Below are positions 14,181 to 24,474 of a stretch of 64,000 nucleotides of DNA, piece after piece. Source of the stretch: Rheinheimera sp. (GTDB lineage: Bacteria > Pseudomonadota > Gammaproteobacteria > Enterobacterales > Alteromonadaceae); assembly GCF_030690345.1 (NCBI RefSeq), contig NZ_JAUYGV010000007.1, positions 744,001 to 808,000 of the forward strand, written 5' to 3'. Under the pieces are notes generated by a model. It was not told the origin of the DNA and ran no database searches. It was given only the letters and a program-made list of their open reading frames with translations. The position numbers and the translations under genes were made by a program. Numbering within the stretch: the stretch's first letter is position 1; every line of letters begins with the position of its first letter.

Positions 14181-14895
14181 TGGTTAGCTCCAGTATCAGT
14201 GAGCCTGCTTGCCAGTGTGAAGCTGGTATTTGCTGCGCAGCAGAACGGTGTAACAAGCTGACATAATCTGCGCGCGGCAGACTCTGAGCCCCCAGTTGTA
14301 GTAAAAACGGGTTGGGCATTTGGCAGTCAATCCAGCCGGGCGCTACCTGCTGTAAATGGTACTGCAGAGCAACCAGTGCCAGCTTGGCAGTATCCGGCAG
14401 TAAGTTAAACATCGATTCACCACAAAACAGGTTGCCCACCAGCACACCGTATAAGCCGCCAACCAATGTATCCTGCTGCCATACCTCAATACTGTGCGCG
14501 TGACCTTGCAGATGTAACTGCTGATAAGCTTGTTGCATTTCAGGCAAGATCCAGGTGCCGGGTTGTTTTGCTCTTGGCGCAGCACAGTGTGCCATCACCT
14601 GCGCAAAAGCAGTGTTAACACTAAAATGCAGCTGATAGCGCTTGAGCTGTTTTTTCAAGGTACGGTTAAGCTTCAGCGTATCCGGGGCAAAAATGGCGCG
14701 TTGCGACGGGCTCCACCACAGCAGGGGATCACTTTCGCTAAACCAGGGGAAAATGGCTTGTGAGTAAGCGCTGATAAGGCGGGACGGCGATAAATCGCCG
14801 CCCATTGCCAGCAAACCGTCGGGGTTGCTCAGCGCACGATGCAGTGGTGGAAAACTGACATCGTGCGCAGATAGCTCAGGCAGGTAAATGGCCAT
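14173..14895 (-). CDS. aat: Leucyl/phenylalanyl-tRNA-protein transferase
   Basis: A 240-aa transferase that adds Leu or Phe to proteins with N-terminal Lys or Arg, marking them for ClpS-ClpAP. Family motifs include FPPLHRALSNPDGLLAMGGD (about 16-35), FPWFSESDPLLWWSPSQRA (about 49-67), HSIEVWQ and GESMF. It lies between trxB and ate; clpS-clpA are 1.1 kb away, so the N-degron makers and readers are clustered. Confidence 0.96.
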   Translation of the reverse strand: MAIYLPELSAHDVSFPPLHRALSNPDGLLAMGGDLSPSRLISAYSQAIFPWFSESDPLLWWSPSQRAIFAPDTLKLNRTLKKQLKRYQLHFSVNTAFAQVMAHCAAPRAKQPGTWILPEMQQAYQQLHLQGHAHSIEVWQQDTLVGGLYGVLVGNLFCGESMFNLLPDTAKLALVALQYHLQQVAPGWIDCQMPNPFLLQLGAQSLPRADYVSLLHRSAAQQIPASHWQAGSLILELTNA

Positions 14896-14907
14896 AGCCG
14901 AACCGGT

Positions 14908-15864
<957 letters not shown>

Positions 15865-16041
15865 TCATTTCTCCGGGAACTACATAGTTAAAAGCGGTAA
15901 TGGCGACGATTCTAAAAGAATGCAACCCCAAGCGAAAGTAGTGCCGGACATTTAATCTGAACTGTACTGTAAAGCATTGCTTGCTATGCTATTGTTTAAA
16001 TCAGCTTTTCAGTTCATACCGCAACCAAACCCGAGGTTGTA

Positions 16042-19000
16042 TTGCACTACCGCGAAAAATGGACCATTTTCATAGTGCAGCTCATCACAGTCTTGTTACT
16101 GCTGGTAAGCAACGTTGCACTGTCTGTTGAACGTTTTCAACGCATCGGCGTTGATGACGGCTTGCCTAATGCCACTGTTTACAGTGTTAATCAGGATCAA
16201 ACCGGTTTTATCTGGCTGGGTTCAACCAATTCCGGTTTATTGCGTTTCGACGGTTATCGTTTTGCTTCGTTCTCGCTGTTAACTGCTGCTGAGCAATTAC
16301 AACATCAAACTCCCGATGTCGGCGTTATCATATTTGATAATGCAGATCGGCTTTGGGCCGGCACCTGGGGGCTGGGGTTATCCGTTATCGATGCACACAG
16401 CGGCGAATTACACCGTTTTACCAGTGCAGATGGCCTTGCCGGTGATCTGGTACAAGCGTTGTTGCAGGATAACGCCGGCAATATCTGGGTGGGCACGGCA
16501 ACTGGCTTAAGCAAAATAACGACGGATTTTCAAATCATCACTGTAGGTGCTGCAGATGCCGCACAGCCATTGATTGATCAGCGTATTTGGAGCCTGAGCC
16601 AATCAGAGGATGGCAGTATCTGGATTGGTACCTCTGCCGGCTTGCACCGCTGGCAAGCTGATAGTGGCTTAAGTAAGGTGGTTGAATTAGTGCCCGGGGC
16701 AGACCGTTTAAGCCGTGCCAATGAAATCCGGGCTTTGTTGGCGGATGGCAGCAAACTGTGGATTGGCAGCCGCAGCGGCTTGTATCAGTATTCTTTTGCA
16801 AACGATAAATTAAGTGACGCTGCTATTATCGGAACAGGATCCTTGCTTATTAACGTGTTGGCGTTTGATCGCAGTAATAATGACTTGCTGATCGGCAGCT
16901 ATACCGGATTGCATCGTTTTGATATGGCTGCACCAGCCGGTGCTGCAGCCTTAACCGGCGTCGCCCGGCTAGCCCAGGTTAATGTGCGCAGTATATTGCA
17001 GGACAGAACCGGTGTTCTCTGGCTGGGATCGCGCGAAGGCGGGGTTTACCGCAGTATTATTACCAGCAAATCCTTTAGTGGTATTGCTGATTATGCGCCG
17101 GCCTTTGCCGGTAAAAACTTTTCGGTGACGGCAGTTTTTAAGTTTGCACAGCAGCTATGGTTGGGCAGCACGGATAAAGTGATATTGCTCGATACCAATA
17201 CTGGCAGCGGCAACGGCAGTTATCAGCAGATTATGACCGACAGCCGGGTAAATGCTATTGCCCAAACGCCGGATAAGCATGTTTATATCGCAACTGACAC
17301 CGGCTTGTTTCTGCACAATAATGCGGCCCTGGAAAGGGTTGATACACCCTTTGTCCTGGCCGGTGTTGTTAACCGTAATGTCAGAGATTTGCACATTGCG
17401 AATGACGGCACTTTTTATCTTGGTTTATGGGGCGAGGGCGTTGTTGCCTGGCAACCTCAGACCGGGCACACCCGGCACTGGCTGAAAGATCTTGCCCGTA
17501 CACGGGTGGGCGATGCCGTGCAAAATGTGTTTGTCAGTGCCGATCAACAACTATGGGTGGCTACCCGCTACAGCGGGCTGTACCAAATAGATTTAACCGA
17601 CGGCAATATTATTCAGCACAGCAGTAGCAAGCACACCAGGTTGCAGCTGCCGCATGATGATGTGCATTGTGTCAGGCAGTATGCGCAGCAGTTGCTGGTG
17701 TGCACCCGTGAGGGCGCGGTACTGTACGATCGTGCAACCGGAAGGCGCCAACTTATTACTACTGCAGATGGCCTGCCGGCAAATAATGTTTTAGGCGGCT
17801 ACCAAATGGATGAACAACAGTTGTGGCTCATGACTGCAAATGGCCTGAGTTTTCGCCCGGACCCGACGCAGCGCTTTATTCATTACAATAGTCAGGATGG
17901 TTTGGTCAGCTCTGAGCTGAATGCCAATGCCGTATATGCCGGCAAGCATAAACTTTACTTTGGCGCTGTGGCCGGTTTAGTGGTGGTAAAGCCGGAGTCG
18001 CTGCAAAGTAACCGGCAACAACCCCTGCCGGTACTGTCGTCGCTAATGATAGATCAGCAGCCCCGGCAATTCAGGCCGCATCAGCACAGCTGGCCATTGA
18101 TAGAGATTCTGCCGACACAGCACACTATGATGTTTGAATTCAGCGCTCTGGATTTTCAGGATCCACTGCGTAACAGGTTCTACTACCAGCTTGAAGGCAT
18201 TGACCAGGACTGGGTGCAGGCACAGGGCAATACTGCTTACTATGCTAATCTTGCGCCGGGCACTTATCCGTTATGGCTCAAAGCCTCTAATAACCATGGC
18301 GTATTTAGCGACGAGCAGCAGGTGGCTACTGTTTTAGTGTTGCCGCATTGGTGGCAGCAACGCAGCGTATTGTTGATAGTCGTATTAATGCTACTGGCAC
18401 TGTTGTGGTTGCTGCATCAGTACCGGTTGCGGCATATCCGGCAAATTAATCGTTTGCTACAAGGCGCAATGGAAAATAAAGCCAAAGCACAATTGATTTT
18501 GGAAACCCGGGTAACAGAACGCACCCGTGCATTGGAGGAAAGCTCGGTTACCTTGTCGTTACGCACTAAACAACTGGAGCAAAGTTTAGATGAGTTGGCA
18601 AAAACGAACCGTGAATTAAAGCGCTTGGATAAACTCAAAGACGAGTTTATTGCAACCGTTAGTCATGAACTGCGCACACCCTTAACCGCAATACGCGGTG
18701 CCATAGGCTTGATTGCGCAGAAAGTGGTCACGCCGGACACCGCGGTTTATAACAACATGCTGCAAACTGCACAAAGCAACAGCGAGCGGCTGGCGCAATT
18801 GATTAATGATTTGCTCGATTTGCAAAAGTTTGCTGCCGGCACCTTTACCCTTAATCTGGCTAAAGTTAATTTATCTGAACTGGCGCAACAAGCCGTGTCT
18901 GCCATGCAGCCTTATGCTGCGCGCTTTAAAATAAATCTGGTATTTGAACCAGCAGCGGGCAGCGAAGCTTTGTGGGTGCAGGCAGATACGTTGCGCTTGC

Positions 19001-19332
19001 GCCAGGTGATGGATAATCTGATTTCTAATGCAGTTAAATTTTCACCGCCGGCGTCTGTGGTTGTGGTCAGATTAAGCAGTAACGAGCATGATGTCCGCTT
19101 TGAAGTAGAAGATTGCGGTGCAGGTATACCTGCGGCGTTTCAATCGCGGATTTTTCAGAAATTTTCTCAGGCCGACAGTTCTGACAGCCGCTTAAAAGAG
19201 GGCACCGGACTGGGCTTGGCCATTTGTAAAAAAATAATTGAAAATCACCAGGGGCAGATCAGTTTCAGCACAACCCCGGGGGAGGGCAGTATTTTTTGGT
19301 TTAAATTAGCCTTGTGTTTAACACCCGCATAA
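16042..19332 (+). CDS. Two-component sensor histidine kinase with periplasmic beta-propeller
   Basis: A 1096-aa membrane kinase. After an N-terminal hydrophobic segment come about 700 residues of ligand-binding propeller repeats (examples: GFIWLGSTNSGLLRFDG, GNIWVGTATGLSK, GVLWLGSREGGVYR). A Y_Y_Y domain follows (about 680-770), then a transmembrane helix (about 775-795) and a coiled coil. The HisKA box is VSHELRTPL, with phospho-acceptor His875. The HATPase domain ends with EGTGLGLAICKKIIE. There is no receiver or DNA-binding domain, unlike the hybrid kinases of Bacteroidetes with this sensor type, and no response regulator is adjacent. The start is a TTG at 16042 preceded by CGAGG; no better start keeps the hydrophobic segment. 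Propeller sensors of this kind often sense polysaccharide or peptide products, but the ligand here is unknown. Confidence 0.88.
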   Translation: MHYREKWTIFIVQLITVLLLLVSNVALSVERFQRIGVDDGLPNATVYSVNQDQTGFIWLGSTNSGLLRFDGYRFASFSLLTAAEQLQHQTPDVGVIIFDNADRLWAGTWGLGLSVIDAHSGELHRFTSADGLAGDLVQALLQDNAGNIWVGTATGLSKITTDFQIITVGAADAAQPLIDQRIWSLSQSEDGSIWIGTSAGLHRWQADSGLSKVVELVPGADRLSRANEIRALLADGSKLWIGSRSGLYQYSFANDKLSDAAIIGTGSLLINVLAFDRSNNDLLIGSYTGLHRFDMAAPAGAAALTGVARLAQVNVRSILQDRTGVLWLGSREGGVYRSIITSKSFSGIADYAPAFAGKNFSVTAVFKFAQQLWLGSTDKVILLDTNTGSGNGSYQQIMTDSRVNAIAQTPDKHVYIATDTGLFLHNNAALERVDTPFVLAGVVNRNVRDLHIANDGTFYLGLWGEGVVAWQPQTGHTRHWLKDLARTRVGDAVQNVFVSADQQLWVATRYSGLYQIDLTDGNIIQHSSSKHTRLQLPHDDVHCVRQYAQQLLVCTREGAVLYDRATGRRQLITTADGLPANNVLGGYQMDEQQLWLMTANGLSFRPDPTQRFIHYNSQDGLVSSELNANAVYAGKHKLYFGAVAGLVVVKPESLQSNRQQPLPVLSSLMIDQQPRQFRPHQHSWPLIEILPTQHTMMFEFSALDFQDPLRNRFYYQLEGIDQDWVQAQGNTAYYANLAPGTYPLWLKASNNHGVFSDEQQVATVLVLPHWWQQRSVLLIVVLMLLALLWLLHQYRLRHIRQINRLLQGAMENKAKAQLILETRVTERTRALEESSVTLSLRTKQLEQSLDELAKTNRELKRLDKLKDEFIATVSHELRTPLTAIRGAIGLIAQKVVTPDTAVYNNMLQTAQSNSERLAQLINDLLDLQKFAAGTFTLNLAKVNLSELAQQAVSAMQPYAARFKINLVFEPAAGSEALWVQADTLRLRQVMDNLISNAVKFSPPASVVVVRLSSNEHDVRFEVEDCGAGIPAAFQSRIFQKFSQADSSDSRLKEGTGLGLAICKKIIENHQGQISFSTTPGEGSIFWFKLALCLTPA

Positions 19333-19567
19333 TGCCGCCAAAACATTAACATAAGTAACTTAATGTTTTTCTCTGGTGTCTTGTTCCCGAATAAATCAAT
19401 TTGTTTCTGATAGTTATCTATTTTTCCTGATATGGGTTTATCTCATACATTTGTAAAGAATTTATAATGCTATTGTAATGGTGTTTTGGTAGTGAGGTGG
19501 TTATTTTTTAAGCAGCAGGATGCCGCAGTTACAACAAGGACCATAAAAATTAACCAAGGGTAATATA

Positions 19568-21142
19568 ATGAAAAAGATGATGACTATACTGGCAGCCGCT
19601 TCTGCCGGTTGTTTTGCACTAAGCCTGACTTCTGTTGCTGTTGCCGAAGGCATGAAAAAACCAGAACCAAAACTTAGCCTTGCTGAATTGGCTGACGACA
19701 AAGCCACCCGCTACATTATTAAATTTAAAGAGCCGGTTGCTCAAATGAGTGTAGACGGCAGCGCTAAGCGGGCAGAGTTCTCGACATTGCGGGCACAGCA
19801 GATTTTACAAAAAGCTAATGTTAATGCGTTATCGCATCTTAAATCCGTGCATGCCAGTGTGGCGGAGTTAACAGCAAAGCAGCGCAAATTGTTGCAAAGC
19901 GATCCTAATGTTGAATACATCGAAGAAGATCATAAGCGCTACTTAATGGATGTGATCACGCCGATGGCACAAACTACGCCTTATGGTATTACCATGGTGC
20001 AGGCTAACCAGGTAAGTGATGGCAGTGCCGGCAACACCAAAGTTTGTGTAATAGACACCGGCTATACCTCCGGCCATGAAGATTTACAAAGCTCAGGTGT
20101 AACCGGCTATTCGTTTTCCGGCCATGGTAACTGGTACCAGGATGGTAACGGCCATGGTACCCATGTTGCCGGTACTATGGTGGCACTGAACAACAATAGT
20201 GGCGTAGTGGGGGTTATCGGTTCCGGCCAGGCTGGCGTGCATATTGTTAAAATCTTCAACAATTCCGGCAACTGGACGACGGCGTCAAACCTGATTACTG
20301 CTATCCAGTCCTGTAAAGATGCCGGCGCGAAAGTGGTAAATATGAGTTTGGGTGGCGGTTCATCCAACCAAACAGAAAATACCGCTATGACCAACTTTTA
20401 CAATGGTGGCATGTTGTTAGTGGCCGCAGCAGGTAACGGCGGCAACACCAGCTTCTCGTATCCTGCATCCTACAATGCAGTTGTGTCAGTGGCGGCAGTA
20501 AACTCTTCTGCATCTTTAGCCAGCTTTTCGCAACGTAACTCACAGGTTGAAATTGCCGGCCCCGGTGTGAGTGTCAACTCAACCTGGAACAACGGTGGCT
20601 ACAACAGCATCAGTGGTACGTCGATGGCTTCACCTCATGTTGCCGGTGTCGCGGCGCTGGTGTGGAGTAATCATCCGGATTGTACTGCTGCAGAGATCCG
20701 CAGCGCACTGAATGCCACTGCAGAAGATCGTGGTGCAGCAGGACGTGATACATCTTATGGCTGGGGTATAGTGAAGGCCAAAGCTGCACATGATTACCTG
20801 ACCAACAATGGCTGTGATGGCTCAGGTGGCGGCGAACCACCTCCGGGTGGTGGTGCTACTTTCCCTAACTTGTCGGCAACCAGTGGCCAATGGTTAAGAG
20901 GCAGCTACCAGATCCCATCAGGTGTATCGGCAGTGACCTTCCAGATTTCCGGTGGCACAGGTGATGCTGACTTGTATGTGCGTTATGGCAGCGAGCCTAC
21001 CACAACGGCTTACAATTGCCGGCCATACCTGAATGGTAATAATGAAGTCTGTACCATTAACAACCCGCAAACCGGCACCTGGCATGTTGGCATCCGTGCT
21101 TACTCCGCCTTTAGTGGCGTAACCTTCAGTTATCAGTACTGA
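19568..21142 (+). CDS. Secreted S8 subtilisin-like serine protease with PPC domain
   Basis: A 524-aa exported protease. In order: signal peptide (about 1-26, ending SVAVAEG), an inhibitor-I9 propeptide (about 45-125, ending VEYIEEDHKRYL), the catalytic S8 domain with Asp163 (VIDTGYTSGHED), His196 (GNGHGTHVAG) and Ser352 (SGTSMASPHVAG), a Gly/Pro-rich linker, and a C-terminal pre-peptidase/PPC domain (about 430-524). Such proteases from marine gammaproteobacteria are secreted scavenging enzymes; the PPC domain is usually removed on maturation. GGTAATATA lies at the start. It is monocistronic with a strong terminator. Confidence 0.94.
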   Translation: MKKMMTILAAASAGCFALSLTSVAVAEGMKKPEPKLSLAELADDKATRYIIKFKEPVAQMSVDGSAKRAEFSTLRAQQILQKANVNALSHLKSVHASVAELTAKQRKLLQSDPNVEYIEEDHKRYLMDVITPMAQTTPYGITMVQANQVSDGSAGNTKVCVIDTGYTSGHEDLQSSGVTGYSFSGHGNWYQDGNGHGTHVAGTMVALNNNSGVVGVIGSGQAGVHIVKIFNNSGNWTTASNLITAIQSCKDAGAKVVNMSLGGGSSNQTENTAMTNFYNGGMLLVAAAGNGGNTSFSYPASYNAVVSVAAVNSSASLASFSQRNSQVEIAGPGVSVNSTWNNGGYNSISGTSMASPHVAGVAALVWSNHPDCTAAEIRSALNATAEDRGAAGRDTSYGWGIVKAKAAHDYLTNNGCDGSGGGEPPPGGGATFPNLSATSGQWLRGSYQIPSGVSAVTFQISGGTGDADLYVRYGSEPTTTAYNCRPYLNGNNEVCTINNPQTGTWHVGIRAYSAFSGVTFSYQY

Positions 21143-21155
21143 TAACGCCGATATT

Positions 21156-21188
21156 AACAGGCCGGAATGCTCCGGCCTGTTTTTTTGC
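21156..21188 (+). terminator. Intrinsic terminator after the S8 protease
   Basis: AACAGGCCGGA-ATGC-TCCGGCCTGTTTTTTT is a long perfect stem followed by a T run. It also lies at the end of the convergent trhA gene. Confidence 0.88.
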
Positions 21189-21190
21189 CG

Positions 21191-21832
21191 TTAAACCGGC
21201 AGTACGTAATAGTACACTGATAAAAAATGTAAAATGCTGCCTGCCAATACAAACAGATGCCAGATGGCATGATGCAAAAACAAGCGTTTCCAGGCGTAGA
21301 AAATCACCCCAAAGGAATAACTCAACCCTCCGGCAACCAGCAGCCACATACCGCCCGGGGCTACATTTTCCAGCATAGGTTTTATCGCCAGAATAACCAA
21401 CCAGCCCATGCCCAGATATAAACTGAGTGACAATTTTTTGTATTTTAGTCCGGTAGCCAGTTCAATAATGACGCCGGCCACCGCGACAGCCCAGATCAAG
21501 CCGAACAGCCACAAGCCCCAGCTGTCACGTAAATTTACCAGCGTAAAGGGCGTGTAGGTACCGGCTATCAGAATAAAAATTGCGGCGTGATCCAGCTGGC
21601 GCAACCGGCGTTTTATCTCAATGCTGTGAATCGAGTGATACAAGGTGGAGCTGCAGTACAGCAGGATAAGACTGCCGCCGTAAATAATGCTGCTGGCCAG
21701 ATGCCAGTTGTCGCCGGCCTGCACCGACACCAGTAACATTAATACCAGCGCAATAACACTGAGTACAGCGCCTATGCCATGGCTGATAGCATGTAACAGC
21801 TCTTCAACTGCGGAGTAATGGGTGGTTGTCAT
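21191..21832 (-). CDS. trhA: PAQR/TrhA (hemolysin III) family membrane protein
   Basis: A 213-aa protein with seven predicted membrane helices. It has the PAQR metal-site elements: EELLHAISHGIGAVLS near the N-terminus, LYHS, LRQLDHAAIFILIAGTYTPF (about 78-97), and FLHHAIWHLFVLAGSILHF near the C-terminus. The name hemolysin III is historical; homologues are linked to membrane-lipid fluidity homeostasis. It is monocistronic and converges on the protease gene. Confidence 0.9.
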   Translation of the reverse strand: MTTTHYSAVEELLHAISHGIGAVLSVIALVLMLLVSVQAGDNWHLASSIIYGGSLILLYCSSTLYHSIHSIEIKRRLRQLDHAAIFILIAGTYTPFTLVNLRDSWGLWLFGLIWAVAVAGVIIELATGLKYKKLSLSLYLGMGWLVILAIKPMLENVAPGGMWLLVAGGLSYSFGVIFYAWKRLFLHHAIWHLFVLAGSILHFLSVYYYVLPV

Positions 21833-21941
21833 ATCAATTTACCTTGCGAAAATACAAGCCATCTTAGCATGACATGCACAGCTGCCAAGCTGTTCGCCGG
21901 CGGGAATTATAGGTAGAATGCTGGTTTTTTCCGGAGCGGTT

Positions 21942-23201
21942 ATGTCACAAAGTGCGCTGCCAATGTTGGTGATTATTGGCTATGTATGGCCGGAGCCAAA
22001 CTCCTCTGCAGCCGGGTATCGTATGCTGAGCTTAATTAAGCTGTTTTTGGCCAAGGGCTGGCAGGTCAGCTTTGCCAGCGCAGCTGAGCCCGGGCCGCAC
22101 CGTTATCCGCTGACTGAACTTGGTGTAACAGAACACAGTATCCGGCTGAATGACAGCAGCTTTGAGCTATGGTTGCAGCAACAGGCACCGCAAGCAGTAA
22201 TGTTTGACCGCTTTATGCTTGAGGAGCAGTTTGGCTGGCGGGTAGAGCAGGCGTGTCCGCTGGCGCTGCGGATATTGGATATGGAGGATTGTCATGCGCT
22301 GCGCGATGCACGGCAGCAGTGTTTTAAAGCCGGCAAGGCTGTAGCGATTGAAGATTTGAACTCTGAATTGGCACTGCGCGAAATTGCGGCTATTTATCGC
22401 TGCGACCTGACGCTGGTAATTTCAGAGTTTGAACTGCAGTTACTGCAACAGCACTACCGGGTGCCGCCGGCGTTACTCTGCTACTGTCCGTTTTTGCTTG
22501 ATGAATTGCCGCTGCTGCCGGCGCCGGATTATGACGCCCGGCAGCATTTTATTGCCATCGGCAATTTCCGTCATGCCCCTAACTGGCATGCCGTATTGTG
22601 GTTAAAGCAGGAAATCTGGCCATTGATCCGCCAACAGCTGCCGCAGGCAGAATTACATATTTACGGTGCCTACCCGCCGCCAAAAGCCACAGCACTGCAT
22701 AATCCAAAGCAGGGCTTTTTAATTAAAGGCTGGGCTGAAGATGCGTTAGCCGTTATGCAGCAAGCCCGGGTATGTTTGGCGCCTTTGGCCTTTGGTGCCG
22801 GTTTAAAAGGCAAGTTGCTCGATGCTATGCGCTGCGGCACACCCAATGTGACCACTGAAACCGGGGCTGAAGGTATGACCCTGCAGGGCGACTGGGGCGG
22901 TGTAATAGCAGACGATAGCAACAGTATTGCTATGGCGGCAGTAAGTTTGTATCAACAACCTGAGCTTTGGCTGCAGGCACAGCTAACAGGACTGCATATC
23001 GTGCAGCAAAAGTTTGCTTTGTTACAACATGAGAAACGGATCTGGCAGCAATTTAGCGGGGTAAAGCAGGAGCTTGAGAGTCACCGCCAGGCAAACTTTA
23101 CCGGGCTAATGCTGAGGCATCATAACTACCGTAGCACTAAGTTTATGGGGCAGTGGATTGAAGCAAAAACGCGTCTGGCTGCAATAACACAGCCAGACTG
23201 A
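21942..23201 (+). CDS. Glycosyltransferase (GT4-like fold)
   Basis: A 419-aa cytoplasmic protein with a two-lobed GT-B layout. The N-terminal lobe begins MLVIIGYVWPEPNSSAAGYR. The C-terminal donor-binding lobe contains FIAIGNFRHAPNWHAVLW, ELHIYGAY, KGWAEDAL and the late segment CLAPLAFGAGLKGKLLDAMRCG (acceptor/donor E-x7-E region is weak). ATG 21942 is chosen because GGAG lies 7 nt upstream; a frame opening at 21918 is less likely. No neighbouring polysaccharide cluster gives a substrate, so its sugar product is unknown. Confidence 0.8.
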   Translation: MSQSALPMLVIIGYVWPEPNSSAAGYRMLSLIKLFLAKGWQVSFASAAEPGPHRYPLTELGVTEHSIRLNDSSFELWLQQQAPQAVMFDRFMLEEQFGWRVEQACPLALRILDMEDCHALRDARQQCFKAGKAVAIEDLNSELALREIAAIYRCDLTLVISEFELQLLQQHYRVPPALLCYCPFLLDELPLLPAPDYDARQHFIAIGNFRHAPNWHAVLWLKQEIWPLIRQQLPQAELHIYGAYPPPKATALHNPKQGFLIKGWAEDALAVMQQARVCLAPLAFGAGLKGKLLDAMRCGTPNVTTETGAEGMTLQGDWGGVIADDSNSIAMAAVSLYQQPELWLQAQLTGLHIVQQKFALLQHEKRIWQQFSGVKQELESHRQANFTGLMLRHHNYRSTKFMGQWIEAKTRLAAITQPD

Positions 23202-23207
23202 CGCTGT

Positions 23208-23579
23208 TTAACGACAACCTCTTGGCTGACGTTGTTTGTCACCCAGTCGCGTTGTCCAGACTGCTGCTGCAGACTGACCATTACCGCTACTCTTGGTTTT
23301 CGCCGCTTTAGCCGGTTTTGCCGCCGCAGGTTTGGCTGCCGCTTTGGCCGGAGCTGCTTTCTTTTCTGCTGCCGGTTTGGCTTTGGCGGCACTTTTGGCA
23401 GCACCTTTTTCAGCACTGTAGCTGGCGCCTAATTCAGCCAGCTCTGCCAGACGGATATTCTTACCACCATCTACGCTGAACCAGCCTGGTTTTTGTTCCA
23501 GTTGCGGCGCTTTACCAAATGCAGCTTTGTAGGCTGCGGTAAAATCAGCAACAACCTGATCTTTGTCCAATTTACTCAT
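23208..23579 (-). CDS. Small basic protein with histone-H1-like Ala/Lys/Pro tail
   Basis: A 123-aa protein in two parts. Residues 1-55 form a compact domain (DKDQVVADFTAAYKAAFGKA, then PGWFSVDGGKNIRLAELAEL). Residues 56-100 are an Ala/Lys/Pro tail with repeated AKPAA units, like histone H1 and bacterial H1-like proteins. The tail suggests nucleic-acid binding, but no named family was recognised. It is a stand-alone gene convergent with the glycosyltransferase gene (6-nt gap). Confidence 0.7.
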   Translation of the reverse strand: MSKLDKDQVVADFTAAYKAAFGKAPQLEQKPGWFSVDGGKNIRLAELAELGASYSAEKGAAKSAAKAKPAAEKKAAPAKAAAKPAAAKPAKAAKTKSSGNGQSAAAVWTTRLGDKQRQPRGCR

Positions 23580-23715
23580 ACGGATCCTTAACAGACATTA
23601 TTTAAGCAACTAGCCCGCTATTTATACAACATTTTGCCACTGTTAGACAAATGTGCCTGATTTTTTTGCCTGTTGCAGTACAATACCGCTATCAACAGCG
23701 GCGGAAAACCAGTAG

Positions 23716-24474
23716 ATGATAGATCGCGACCAGTTAGTTAAATTTCTGAATACCGAGTTACAAAGTGAAAAAATTCGCGATTATTGCCCCAACGGTTTGC
23801 AGGTAGAGGGCAAAGCCCGCATTGCCAGGGTAGTTACCGGTGTTACCGCCAGCCAGGCATTACTGGATGCGGCTGTTGCGGTGAACGCTGATGCAATATT
23901 GGTGCATCACGGTTACTTTTGGAAAAACGAAACCGCGCCGGTAACCGGCATTAAGAAGAAGCGTCTGCAAACGTTATTACGCCATGATATCAATTTGCTG
24001 GCCTATCATTTACCGCTGGACGTGCACCCGGTGCTTGGCAACAACGCGCAGTTAGGACGCTTACTTAAGGCGCAACATATTACTGCTGTTGCTGCAGTAG
24101 AGCCCATTGGCGTGCTGATGCAGGGTGAGCTGACACAGGCTGTACCGGTACAACAGATTGCCGCCGGTTTAGAGCAGGTGCTGGGCCGGCAAGTGCTGTT
24201 ACATGCCGCAGGCAGCCACGATGTCAGCAAGCTGGCATGGTGTACCGGTGGTGGCCAGGGCTATATTGAGCAGGCCGCTGCTGCCGGTGCGCAATTATTT
24301 ATCAGCGGTGAAGTGTCAGAGCAAACTATTCATTTATCGCGTGAGCTGGGTATTCATTTTATTGCCGCCGGCCATCATGCGACAGAGCGTTATGGTGTCA
24401 AAGCGTTGGGTGAATTTATTTCACAGCAGCTTGGCCTTGAGGTGCAATTTATTGATATTGATAACCCGGCATGA
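23716..24474 (+). CDS. ybgI: Nif3-like dinuclear metal centre protein (YbgI family)
   Basis: A 252-aa Nif3-family protein, usually a toroidal hexamer with a two-metal site. The metal ligands are probably the two histidines of ILVHHGYFWK (about 62-71), the Asp/His of YHLPLDVHP (about 96-104), and AGHHATERYGVKALG near the C-terminus with His and Glu. The biological substrate is not settled in the family. It overlaps cmoM by 4 nt (ATGA), so the two are coupled. Confidence 0.93.
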   Translation: MIDRDQLVKFLNTELQSEKIRDYCPNGLQVEGKARIARVVTGVTASQALLDAAVAVNADAILVHHGYFWKNETAPVTGIKKKRLQTLLRHDINLLAYHLPLDVHPVLGNNAQLGRLLKAQHITAVAAVEPIGVLMQGELTQAVPVQQIAAGLEQVLGRQVLLHAAGSHDVSKLAWCTGGGQGYIEQAAAAGAQLFISGEVSEQTIHLSRELGIHFIAAGHHATERYGVKALGEFISQQLGLEVQFIDIDNPA

